DNA from: CAZJBP01 sp964544115
GTDB taxonomy: Bacteria > Verrucomicrobiota > Kiritimatiellia > UBA8416 > JADHWI01
Direction of reading: 5' to 3'
Assembly: GCA_964544115.1 (NCBI GenBank)
Contig: CAZJBP010000196.1
Coordinates: forward strand, 1-6,501
Length of the DNA stretch: 6,501 nt
The notes beneath the pieces are model-generated. The model ran no database searches, was not told the origin of the DNA, and saw only the letters and a program-made list of their open reading frames with translations. Of the stretch, positions 1 to 5,759 are shown in pieces; positions within the stretch are counted from its first letter, which is position 1, and every line of letters starts with the position of its first letter. Position numbers and translations under genes: made by a program.

Positions 1-1
1 C

Positions 2-298
2 GGCGCACAGTTGGAAACGGAGCGCGCCGAGGCGGACAAGAAGATGCGCCAGGCCGAAGCCGAGGGACGGCGCGCAATGGCCGTGGCCGTCGAGCAGGAA
101 ATGAAGGCGCGTGTTCAGGAGATGCAGGCCAAGGTGATCGAGGCCAAGGCGGAGATCCCCCGCGCCATCGCGCAGGCGTTCCGCGACGGGCATCTCGGCG
201 TCATGGACTTCTACCGGCTGCAGAACATCGAGTCCGACACGCAGATGCGCAAGTCGATCGCCGGCAGCGATAACGAGACCTCCGAGGCGCAGGCATGA
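2..298 (+). CDS. floA: Flotillin-like protein FloA, C-terminal part (5' end outside window)
   Basis: This is the last 98 codons of a FloA-type (UPF0365) bacterial flotillin; the reading frame is open to the window edge, so the true start lies upstream. FloA is a membrane-associated scaffold that forms detergent-resistant microdomains and oligomerises through a coiled-coil region. The visible part is that coiled coil: an Ala/Glu/Lys/Arg-rich helix (ERAEADKKMRQAEAEGRRAM, then VEQEMKARVQEMQAKVIEAKAE), followed by the conserved C-terminal module with AIAQAFRDGHLGVMDFYRLQNIESDTQMRKSI split around it, which closely follows the family ending 'G-x-x-G-V-M-D-Y-Y-x-x-x-N-I-x-A-D-T-x-M-R'. The N-terminal hairpin and the SPFH domain are not in the window. 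The stop codon overlaps the next start as ATGA at 295-298, so the downstream gene is translationally coupled. In many genomes an NfeD-like gene lies upstream of floA; that cannot be checked here. The family assignment is firm. Confidence 0.93.
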   Translation, partial: GAQLETERAEADKKMRQAEAEGRRAMAVAVEQEMKARVQEMQAKVIEAKAEIPRAIAQAFRDGHLGVMDFYRLQNIESDTQMRKSIAGSDNETSEAQA

Positions 299-1029
299 CA
301 GGGCCAACCGCCAGCCTGTTGCCGCTGGCCAACGGCATCGAGTCGCTGTTCTGGGTCGTCGTGGTGGTCGGGTCGATCATTGCGCAGATCGCCAAGGCCG
401 CACGGAAGGCCCAGAGCCAGCGAGGCCAGGGAACGCCCCTTGCGCCCCGCGAGGGACCGGACCTTCCGTCAGGATCTCCCGAGGATGAACTGAGGCAGTT
501 TCTGGAGTCGCTTGGCGGCGGCCAGCCCCGCCAGGTTCAAGGCCCTCCGCCTCCGCCACCGCGTGAACTCCGGCCGTACGCCGCTCCCACCGCTCCTCGC
601 CCGAGGAGCGCTCCGCCGGTCCGTCGGGGGGTGGCCCCGGTGCAGGCCGTGCATACACCTCGACCGCCCCGACCTCCGCGCCCGGCGGCAAGGCAGAGCC
701 ATGTCCGCACAGAGCATCGACATGTGCGCACGGAGCATCGACATACGCAACGAGCCCGGGTGTCGGTGTTGCAGCACAAGCAGTCGCCCGCGGCAGCTCC
801 GGCCCGGCGCCCCCCCGCCATCGCTTCCACCGCACAGCCCGCGGTGAGGGTCACGACACCTCAGCCCCAGGCGGCCGCCGCGCCGGCCCAGCCCACAACC
901 ACGCCCGCCGGAAACCGCCCCGTGCTTATAGCCCGGAAGAGTCTCCATGCAGGCGTGCTCCGCGCGGCAGTGGTGTGGCGCGAGATTCTCTCTCCTCCGA
1001 TAGCCCTGCGGCGGCCGTCGAGCTTATAG
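295..1029 (+). CDS. Proline-rich single-span membrane protein coupled to FloA
   Basis: A 244-residue protein of unknown function whose ATG overlaps the floA stop (ATGA). Residues about 15-33 (IESLFWVVVVVGSIIAQIA) form one hydrophobic span near the N-terminus, followed by a basic stretch (KAARKAQSQR), which suggests a membrane anchor with a cytoplasmic tail. PEDELRQFLESLGG at 62-75 looks like a short conserved helix. Residues 80-210 are low-complexity and rich in Pro, Ala and Arg, with a PPPPPP run and a duplicated heptad HVRTEHR at 136-149. The end, with LRAAVVWREILSPPIALRR at 222-240, resembles a short hydrophobic C-terminal motif I associate with proteins encoded next to FloA in PVC-type bacteria; this is from memory. 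A well-formed motif at both ends of the same frame argues that this frame, and not the several overlapping ones, is coded. Coupling suggests a microdomain-associated role, which is inference. Real gene: likely. Function: unknown. Confidence 0.75.
   Translation: MTGPTASLLPLANGIESLFWVVVVVGSIIAQIAKAARKAQSQRGQGTPLAPREGPDLPSGSPEDELRQFLESLGGGQPRQVQGPPPPPPRELRPYAAPTAPRPRSAPPVRRGVAPVQAVHTPRPPRPPRPAARQSHVRTEHRHVRTEHRHTQRARVSVLQHKQSPAAAPARRPPAIASTAQPAVRVTTPQPQAAAAPAQPTTTPAGNRPVLIARKSLHAGVLRAAVVWREILSPPIALRRPSSL
591..610. repeat. Perfect 9-bp inverted repeat with 2-nt loop inside the proline-rich gene
   Basis: CGCTCCTCG at 591-599 is followed after CC by its exact reverse complement CGAGGAGCG at 602-610. 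The structure would be a very stable hairpin in the coding region. It may be chance in a GC-rich low-complexity stretch (codons for APRPRSA), or it could slow translation or transcription. There is no T-run after it, so it is not an intrinsic terminator. Confidence 0.5.
700..741 (+). repeat. Two tandem 21-bp repeat units encoding HVRTEHR twice
   Basis: Units at 700-720 and 721-741 differ at only two positions (catgtccgcacagagcatcg versus catgtgcgcacggagcatcg) and a degenerate third partial copy begins with 'cat' at 742. Each unit encodes the heptad HVRTEHR at residues 136-142 and 143-149 of the FloA-linked protein. The unit is a multiple of three and both copies keep the same frame, consistent with in-frame duplication within a tolerant low-complexity region. 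Confidence 0.8.
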
Positions 1030-1042
1030 CCGCCCCGGGGCC

Positions 1043-1061
1043 CTGCGGGTTAGCCCCGCAG
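1043..1061. terminator. GC-rich hairpin between convergent genes, possible bidirectional terminator
   Basis: CTGCGGG at 1043-1049 pairs with CCCGCAG at 1055-1061 around a 5-nt loop (TTAGC). It lies 13 nt after the stop of the FloA-linked gene and immediately after the stop of the oppositely oriented oxygenase gene (stop 1063-1065). Position and symmetry suit a terminator used from both sides, but only short T/A stretches flank it and there is no clear U-tract, so termination is inferred from placement. Confidence 0.4.
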
Positions 1062-1062
1062 T

Positions 1063-1848
1063 TTACCGGCGCTCCCACACAAGCGGAAACGCGTCACCTT
1101 CGAGCTTTGCGCCGTCGACCACTGTTACGAATGGCTTCATCAAGTGGTCGCCACTCGCCACGTAACGCGTTTGTTCGGTCATGTAGTGCAACGCAATGGC
1201 ACGGCGCGGCCGGCCGCTGCGGTTGGCCGATGAACCGTGCCACGTCAACCCGTGATGGTAGTGCACTTCGCCTTTGCTGACGGGACACGTCGCCACGGTG
1301 AACTTCCGGCCTTCACACTCCGCCGGCATTGCGTCGAACGTCGGAATGGTGTGGAGGAAGTCGATCTTGTCTCCCCACCGATGCGAACCCGCCACCATGC
1401 TCATGCATCCGTTCTCCGCATCCACGTCATCAAGCGCGACCCAGGCCGTGACCTGGTGAGGCGAATCAAGGATCCGCCAGTACGGCCAGTCCTGGTGCCA
1501 CATGTTGACGCCGCCGGTCTCGGCGGGCTTGAACTGGATCTGGTCGTGCCAGAGCCGCAGTTGTTGAGCTCCAGTTAGCTGCGCGACCTCCTCTGTGATC
1601 TGCTTGTTGCGCACCAACGCGGCAAACGGCGCGCTCGCATCGCCAATGTTGACGATCTGCCAGACCACGGTGCCTGCATCCCTCGCGAGATTGCGAAGAA
1701 CGAGTGGCTGCTTGACCGGCTTATCGCGATCACGAATGACGCGCTCCACCTCTGCGCGCAGGACCTCGACCTGTGCATCGGTCAGCACGCGTCCGGCCCG
1801 CAGATAACCGTCTCGTTGGAATTGTGCTACTTGATCAGCCGTCAACAT
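1063..1848 (-). CDS. Phytanoyl-CoA dioxygenase (PhyH) family Fe(II)/2-oxoglutarate oxygenase
   Basis: A 261-residue protein of usual length for the PhyH family: single-domain, soluble, non-haem iron enzymes that couple oxidative decarboxylation of 2-oxoglutarate to hydroxylation of a substrate. The N-terminus has the family opening (LTADQVAQFQRDGYLRAGRV, 2-21). The metal triad is visible: H118 and D120 in MWHQDWPYW, and distal H204 in GLTWHGSSANRS. R213 or R215 in the following RPRRAIALHY is placed to bind 2-oxoglutarate. VTAWVALDDVDAENGCMSMVAGSHRWG (133-159) is the conserved core strand and turn linking the halves. The ATG at 1848 is preceded by a purine-rich stretch (AGGAAAGGAAAGAGAG) that can serve as ribosome binding site. 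The substrate cannot be read from sequence; environmental bacteria carry many paralogues, and true phytanoyl-CoA activity should not be assumed. It is transcribed divergently from the UroD-like pair, so co-regulation is possible. Confidence 0.9.
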   Translation of the reverse strand: MLTADQVAQFQRDGYLRAGRVLTDAQVEVLRAEVERVIRDRDKPVKQPLVLRNLARDAGTVVWQIVNIGDASAPFAALVRNKQITEEVAQLTGAQQLRLWHDQIQFKPAETGGVNMWHQDWPYWRILDSPHQVTAWVALDDVDAENGCMSMVAGSHRWGDKIDFLHTIPTFDAMPAECEGRKFTVATCPVSKGEVHYHHGLTWHGSSANRSGRPRRAIALHYMTEQTRYVASGDHLMKPFVTVVDGAKLEGDAFPLVWERR

Positions 1849-1921
1849 GGCTCTCTTTCCTTTCCTTGTGTAACTGAACAGGGCCGTGGCCCCGCTTCAC
1901 ATCATCCCCTCCACGGCGGCG

Positions 1922-1950
1922 ATCATGCGGAAGGCGGTGTGTGAGGTCAA
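1922..1950 (-). promoter_or_regulatory. Candidate sigma-70-type promoter for the oxygenase gene
   Basis: On the minus strand TTGACC (1950-1945) is separated by 17 nt from CATGAT (1927-1922), matching 5 of 6 and 4 of 6 consensus positions. Predicted transcription would begin near 1915, giving a leader of about 65 nt before the ATG at 1848. This is a match by eye only, and sigma preferences of the host are unknown. Confidence 0.3.
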
Positions 1951-2042
1951 GAGTGTACCCGATCGCACGCGCCACCCCCGGGCAACGGCCTGGCAAGGTG
2001 GCAATGACGCAATCCCCGCCAACCGTCGTAAGGCGGCCCTGC

Positions 2043-2071
2043 TTGATTAATCAGCGAAGGTGGACTATTAG
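2043..2071 (+). promoter_or_regulatory. Candidate promoter for the UroD-like gene pair
   Basis: TTGATT at 2043-2048 and TATTAG at 2066-2071 are separated by 17 nt, in the only AT-rich patch of the divergent intergenic region. Transcription would start near 2078. That would leave about 20 nt before ATG 2099, but almost no leader before ATG 2081, which helps choose the start of the downstream gene. Match by eye only. Confidence 0.35.
2044..2053. promoter_or_regulatory. 10-bp palindrome TGATTAATCA overlapping the -35, possible operator
   Basis: A perfect 10-bp palindrome sits on the putative -35 box of the UroD-like pair. Its place and its AT-rich content in a GC-rich context make a regulator binding site plausible, but no regulator gene is in the window and the half-sites are short. 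A second copy was not seen elsewhere in the window. Confidence 0.25.
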
Positions 2072-2098
2072 CCTCTCGCCATGGGGTACGAAGGGAGC

Positions 2099-3109
2099 AT
2101 GGCATTGCGACCCAAGGAGAATCTCCTGAGGATGATTCACCATGATGCGCCGCAGTGGGTCCCCAACGGGATGGAGCCCGCTGTGATGCTGTCGCCCCCC
2201 TTTGTCACGCGGCCCAGCCACGCCGGCGTTGACGCTTGGGGCGTGCGGTGGGAGATGGATGTCGCCGGCACCTACCCCGCCGGCGATCCACACGTGTGTA
2301 CCGACATACGGGCATGGCGGGATCAGGTACGCTTCCCGGATCTCGACGCCTGCGACTGGACGCGCTTTCCCGCCGGCTGGGGCGGACAGGGCGAGCCCGT
2401 GGACATCAATGCCATCGATCGGGACGCGCACCTCGTATGTGGCATCGTGGAGCTCAGCCTGTTCGAGCGCTCGTACCTGCTCCTGGGAATGGAGCAGGCG
2501 CTGATGGCCTACGTGAGCGAAACAGAATGCATGGATGAGTTGCTGGGCGCCATTACGGACTTTAACATCGCGGTGATTGAACGCCTCGACGATGCGGTGG
2601 ATGTCGACATGATATGGTACGGGGACGATTGGGGGACGCAGACCCAGCTCTTCCTTCGGCCAGAACTGTGGCGGCGCACGGTGGGAAAGCATACGCGCCG
2701 CGTGTACGAGTGCATGCAGAGGCGCGGCATCATCATCAACCAGCACTCGTGCGGGAGGATCGAAGAGATCCTTCCCGACATTGTGGACATGGGCGCCCAG
2801 GTGTGGAACCCCTGTCAACCGTGCAATGACCTGGCCGCCCTGAAGAAGCGGTTCACGGGGCGAATCGCCTTCTGCGGCGGCATCGACAGCCAGTTCGTGC
2901 TCGATCGTCCCGGCGTCACGGTTGAGGACGTGCGGGCGGAGGTCCGAAGGAGGATCGACGAGATGGCCGAGGGCGGGGGGTACATCGCATCGCCCAGCCA
3001 TGGCGTTCCCTACCTCCCGGATATCATCGCCGCCATGAACGCGGAAATCGAATCGTACGGAAGACAGTTCTTCAAAAGGAAGGGGACGCCTCATGGCCTA
3101 CGCTCTTGA
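2099..3109 (+). CDS. Uroporphyrinogen decarboxylase (UroD/MtaA)-like superfamily protein, first of pair
   Basis: A 336-residue protein of the UroD superfamily (COG0407-like), a TIM-barrel fold that includes haem-pathway decarboxylases and zinc-dependent corrinoid methyltransferases. Family marks in order: RPKENLLRMIHHDAPQWVP at the N-terminus (4-22), YGDDWGTQ at 174-181, HSCG with H216 and C218, NPCQPC at 237-242, and FCGGID at 258-263. HSCG corresponds to the H-x-C half of the zinc site in MtaA-type methyltransferases; the usual later Cys in the 'Y-I-x-x-x-x-C' segment is replaced, since Y295 onwards reads YIASPSHGVP. It is therefore probably not a haem-pathway HemE. I chose ATG 2099 because the protein then begins in the usual way (M-x-x-R-E/K-x-x-L) and lies suitably after the candidate promoter; AAGGGAG lies very close upstream. 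ATG 2081 in frame would add six residues. It overlaps the next gene by 17 bp. Substrate unknown. Confidence 0.88.
   Translation: MALRPKENLLRMIHHDAPQWVPNGMEPAVMLSPPFVTRPSHAGVDAWGVRWEMDVAGTYPAGDPHVCTDIRAWRDQVRFPDLDACDWTRFPAGWGGQGEPVDINAIDRDAHLVCGIVELSLFERSYLLLGMEQALMAYVSETECMDELLGAITDFNIAVIERLDDAVDVDMIWYGDDWGTQTQLFLRPELWRRTVGKHTRRVYECMQRRGIIINQHSCGRIEEILPDIVDMGAQVWNPCQPCNDLAALKKRFTGRIAFCGGIDSQFVLDRPGVTVEDVRAEVRRRIDEMAEGGGYIASPSHGVPYLPDIIAAMNAEIESYGRQFFKRKGTPHGLRS
3075..3085 (+). promoter_or_regulatory. Strong ribosome binding site for second UroD-like gene
   Basis: AAAGGAAGGGG lies inside the last codons of the first UroD-like gene, 7 nt before ATG 3093. It fixes the start of the second gene and explains how both can be translated from one message despite the 17-bp overlap. 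Confidence 0.7.
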
Positions 3110-4385
3110 TGACACCGAACGTCGCTATCTACGCGAGCTCGCCCGCCGCCAGGCGGAGATCGCCGCGCTCCCGGTGATGGCACAGCGCCGCCGCATGTGG
3201 ACCGACATGAATGACGGAAAGCCCGGTACGCGGCCGCCGTTTGTCATCGAATCATGGACCTTCGACCGAGACTTCATGCCCGACTCCATCTTCCGGTGTC
3301 GATCGGGTTACGGGCGCCAGCTGGAAGGGGGGTTCCTGCGGAACATCCGCCACCATGAGATCCTCAACGATGACCACGTCTGTCCCGACACCCTGGACCT
3401 GTACTGGCACGTCTGGTGCAATGAGTTCGGAATCGACATCCCCACGACGTACGCGAAGGACGCGGAAGGTGTCGCGACCGCTTACCACTTCGACTGTCCC
3501 ATCAAGGACCTCAACGATGGTTTCGATTGCGTACGGCCGTCCACCTTCGGGGTAAATCGCGACTCGACGCGCGAGGAGAAGGCGTTCCTGGAGGAGACCT
3601 TTGGCGACATCCTGCCGGTGGTCATGCGCTCGGGCACCTACGGGGGCAACAACCTGACCCAGCGACTGATGCGGCTCATGAGCATGGAGACCTTCTTCGT
3701 GGCGATGTACGACTGCCCCGACAAGCTCCACGCGCTGTTGGCCCTGCTGCGGGACAACGCCATACGCATGGCCCGCTGGGCAGAGCAGGAGGGGCTGCTC
3801 GAACTCAACAACGGCAACCAGACCACCTGCGGAACCTGCTTCAACTTCACGACGCTCCTCCCACGGTCTCCTGTCGCTCCGGGTCAGGTCAGGCTCTCAG
3901 ACATGTGGAGCGGCATGGACAGTCAGGAAACCGTGGGGGTCTCGCCCGAACTCTTCCACGAGTTCTGCTTCCCCTACTACCGCGAACTCGCGGCGATGTA
4001 TGGCCTGGTCTACTGGGGGTGCTGCGAGCCGGTCGACCCGATCTGGGAGCGCTCGCTGAGCCACCTGCCCAACCTGAAGGCCGTGTCCATCTCGCGATGG
4101 GCCAACCAGGCCTTCATGGCCGAAGCGCTCGACGGCAAGGGCGTCGTCTTCTCGCGCAAACCCAACCCCAACCTGCTCGGACTGGACGTCCGGCTCAACG
4201 AGGAGGCGTGGGCCCGGGAGATTCGGGAGACCCTGGAGCTGACCGCCGGAAGGGATGTTGCGCTCGAGTTTGTGGTCCGCGACGTCTATTCTATGCACGG
4301 CAACCTCGACAAGCCGCGTCGTGCCGTTGAGATCGCTCGCCGCGAAATCGACCGTTTCTTCCCTCAGCGCGACGGCCATACGTAG
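3093..4385 (+). CDS. Uroporphyrinogen decarboxylase-like protein, long divergent type, second of pair
   Basis: A 430-residue protein, longer than HemE (about 350) and belonging to a divergent UroD-like group also described as similar to cobalamin-independent methionine synthase barrels. Recognisable segments: SGTYGGNN at 180-187, METFFVAMYDCPDKLHALL after it (partner of the barrel seen in UroD-like proteins), NNGNQTTCGTC with C246 and C249, YWGCCEPVD with C310 and C311 (307-315), NLKAVSISRWA, and FSRKPNP at 353-359. The GCCEP motif occupies the place of H-x-C in the first protein, so any metal site is arranged differently. The ATG is well supported by AAAGGAAGGGG at 3075-3085, 7 nt upstream, and overlaps the end of the first gene by 17 bp, so the two are one transcription unit and likely one pathway or complex. 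The 3' end overlaps the opposite-strand lipoprotein gene by 22 bp. There is no corrinoid-binding protein in the window. Family firm, activity unknown. Confidence 0.87.
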   Translation: MAYALDDTERRYLRELARRQAEIAALPVMAQRRRMWTDMNDGKPGTRPPFVIESWTFDRDFMPDSIFRCRSGYGRQLEGGFLRNIRHHEILNDDHVCPDTLDLYWHVWCNEFGIDIPTTYAKDAEGVATAYHFDCPIKDLNDGFDCVRPSTFGVNRDSTREEKAFLEETFGDILPVVMRSGTYGGNNLTQRLMRLMSMETFFVAMYDCPDKLHALLALLRDNAIRMARWAEQEGLLELNNGNQTTCGTCFNFTTLLPRSPVAPGQVRLSDMWSGMDSQETVGVSPELFHEFCFPYYRELAAMYGLVYWGCCEPVDPIWERSLSHLPNLKAVSISRWANQAFMAEALDGKGVVFSRKPNPNLLGLDVRLNEEAWAREIRETLELTAGRDVALEFVVRDVYSMHGNLDKPRRAVEIARREIDRFFPQRDGHT

Positions 4386-4831
4386 ACCCGCATCATCCGG
4401 GAGCCCCACTGCTTGGCCTCGGCGTGGGTCTTGAAATACAGGTCGATGTGCTGCCCCGTGATCATCCCGCCGCGGTCCTCAACGCGCCCGAACCCATACC
4501 CCTCGACATACATCACGACACCAAACGGGTAGAGCGCGCCGTCGGCCGCAATGCTCCCCGGGCGGGCCATCCTCCCGCTGGCCGTCATGCCGATCACCTT
4601 CGGGCGGCCCTCGTGCGCCCCGGAGGCGACGACGGGCATTCCGAGCCAGTTGCGCCGCCAGCTGCAGCAGATTCCGCACGAGCAGTACCCGGTCACCCGC
4701 ATCATGCGCACAGCCGGCCGGGTATGATTCGGAGGGCGGATCGTGCTGCAGCCGCCCACGACCACAGCAACAGCCAGAATGGACGCCGCGGCAACGACCA
4801 GCACGCCAAACGCTCTGCGGATGCGACTCAC
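4364..4831 (-). CDS. 3D-domain lipoprotein (putative cell-wall-active beta-barrel protein)
   Basis: A 155-residue secreted protein. The N-terminus has basic residues (SRIRR), a hydrophobic core (about 8-26) and a lipobox-like VGGC with C28, so a lipoprotein is likely. The mature part holds a 3D domain, named for three conserved Asp: D97 in SIAADGALYPFG, D119 in VEDRGG, D130 in QHIDLYF. This double-psi beta-barrel fold is shared with MltA-type lytic transglycosylases and Rpf/YocH-type wall proteins, so a peptidoglycan role is probable but unproven. A cysteine-rich stretch before it (TGYCSCGICCSW, C50, C52, C55, C56) is a variant of the Y-C-x-C-x-x-C-C segment common ahead of this domain. The start is GTG at 4831; a nearby ATG at 4842 is out of frame, and no good ribosome binding site is seen. 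It follows the glycosyltransferase by 56 nt on the same strand, so probably co-transcribed. Its 3' end overlaps the opposite UroD-like gene by 22 bp. Confidence 0.85.
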   Translation of the reverse strand: MSRIRRAFGVLVVAAASILAVAVVVGGCSTIRPPNHTRPAVRMMRVTGYCSCGICCSWRRNWLGMPVVASGAHEGRPKVIGMTASGRMARPGSIAADGALYPFGVVMYVEGYGFGRVEDRGGMITGQHIDLYFKTHAEAKQWGSRMMRVYVWPSR

Positions 4832-4887
4832 ACCGGCAGCATACCGTACGGGCGCAGGAGCGGCAATGCACCAGGACGGGCGCAGGC

Positions 4888-5631
4888 CTAAGCCCGCACA
4901 CGGGGGTGCAGCCGCCGCTGGCGGCGCAGCATGAGGATGAATTCCAGGGCGTCGCGCAGCGGGCTGAGCAAGCTGCGGTCACGGCCGTACGACATCTCCA
5001 CGGGCACAGAGTCGACCCGGTACCTGTGGGCCGAGAGCTCCAGAAGCATTTCGGACTCCGCGGATCGACCTGTCGAACGCACGTTGACGTGCTGAAATAC
5101 ATCGCAGCAATAGAAGCGGAACCCGCACTGGCTGTCGGGGATGTAGCCACCCATGCGGTGGTTCAGGATCGCCGTGGCCAGCCTGTTGGTCCATCGCCGG
5201 ACCAGCGGCAACGAGTCCTCCGAGCCCATGCGGTTGCCTACGATGACGTGCGTCCCGGTCCGGAGATGCGCTTCAACAAGGGCAGGGATATCGCTCGGCG
5301 AGTGCCGTCCGTTCCCGTCCAGCGTCACCGCCGCCGTAAACCCCTGCTCAATCACGTAGTGGAAACCCGTCGCAAGGGCGGCGCCTTTGCCGCGTTTCAG
5401 CTCGTGCCGCAGAACGACGGCGCCCGCCTGTCGCGCCTGCTCGGACGTTGCGTCCGTCGATCCGTCATCCACCACCACCACGTCGGCGCAATGCGACAGG
5501 ACGCCCCTGACAACCCAATGGATGCGGTCGGACTCCTGATAAGCCGGGATCACGACACAGAATCGTGGAGGAGCACGCCGTGGGGCAGGCCGACGTTCGT
5601 TAGCCTGCAGATTGTCGGGCGACGTATGCAT
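4888..5631 (-). CDS. GT2-family glycosyltransferase (DPM1/DPG-synthase-like)
   Basis: A 247-residue GT-A fold enzyme of family 2, of the type that moves a sugar from a nucleotide donor to a polyprenyl phosphate or envelope acceptor at the cytoplasmic membrane face. Motifs: FCVVIPAYQES at 24-34, the nucleotide-binding VVVVDDGSTDAT at 51-62, KRGKGAALATGF at 79-90, and the metal motif region VTLDGNGRHSPSD at 102-114. Here the usual D-x-D is D105-G-N107. Further on come GNRM, the conserved PDSQCGFRFY segment, and a Glu-containing SAESEMLLEL. No transmembrane segment is visible, unlike many polyprenyl-linked relatives, so it is likely peripheral. ATG 5631 is preferred because GAGGTG stands 8 nt upstream; GTG 5640 in frame would add three residues but lies directly against that Shine-Dalgarno sequence. 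Followed by the lipoprotein gene after 56 nt. Donor and acceptor unknown. Confidence 0.9.
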   Translation of the reverse strand: MHTSPDNLQANERRPAPRRAPPRFCVVIPAYQESDRIHWVVRGVLSHCADVVVVDDGSTDATSEQARQAGAVVLRHELKRGKGAALATGFHYVIEQGFTAAVTLDGNGRHSPSDIPALVEAHLRTGTHVIVGNRMGSEDSLPLVRRWTNRLATAILNHRMGGYIPDSQCGFRFYCCDVFQHVNVRSTGRSAESEMLLELSAHRYRVDSVPVEMSYGRDRSLLSPLRDALEFILMLRRQRRLHPRVRA

Positions 5632-5638
5632 TCCGTCC

Positions 5639-5648
5639 ACACCTCATC
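5639..5648 (-). promoter_or_regulatory. Ribosome binding site deciding the glycosyltransferase start
   Basis: On the minus strand the bases upstream of ATG 5631 read GATGAGGTGTGGACGGA. GAGGTG matches the anti-Shine-Dalgarno core and ends 8 nt before that ATG, whereas the alternative GTG at 5640 overlaps it. This supports ATG 5631. Confidence 0.55.
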
Positions 5649-5705
5649 GAGCCGGAGTCCCACGCGGGTACCTACGCCGCGATGATGGCACGCCTGCCCG
5701 CGCGG

Positions 5706-5746
5706 GGCAAGGCCCACGTCTGTGCGCCTACTTAGGGGGCCTTGCC
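5706..5746. repeat. 10-bp perfect inverted repeat with 21-nt loop
   Basis: GGCAAGGCCC at 5706-5715 is the exact reverse complement of GGGCCTTGCC at 5737-5746. Inside the loop a smaller palindrome CCTACTTAGG (5727-5736) could form a nested stem. No T-run follows on either strand, so it is not a standard intrinsic terminator. It lies in the upstream region of the glycosyltransferase gene. Confidence 0.75.
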
Positions 5747-5759
5747 GTCTTAATCGTGC

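Noticed and set aside
377..948. Several 105-159-codon open frames on both strands within the FloA-linked gene
   Set aside because: GC-rich low-complexity DNA keeps all frames open. The frame coupled to floA has a membrane span and coherent N- and C-terminal motifs, which the others lack.
2051..3094. A 347-codon minus-strand open frame opposite the first UroD-like gene
   Set aside because: It mirrors the plus-strand gene codon for codon, a common artefact in GC-rich DNA. The plus-strand product has clear family motifs; the minus product has none I recognise.
2099..3109. Annotation as haem-pathway uroporphyrinogen decarboxylase HemE
   Set aside because: It has the HSCG half zinc site of methyltransferase-like relatives, sits beside a second divergent paralogue, and has no other haem gene nearby; I did not see the HemE N-terminal substrate-binding signature.
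3527..4330. A 267-codon plus-strand open frame inside the second UroD-like gene
   Set aside because: Shifted-frame shadow of the recognised gene; its product is rich in Arg, Gly and Pro without family motifs.
4479..5150. A 223-codon minus-strand open frame spanning the glycosyltransferase and lipoprotein genes
   Set aside because: Frame-shifted shadow of both recognised genes; Cys/Arg/Ser-rich product with no domain.
4906..5685. A 259-codon plus-strand open frame opposite the glycosyltransferase
   Set aside because: The minus-strand product contains every GT2 motif in order, so the plus-strand frame is a shadow.
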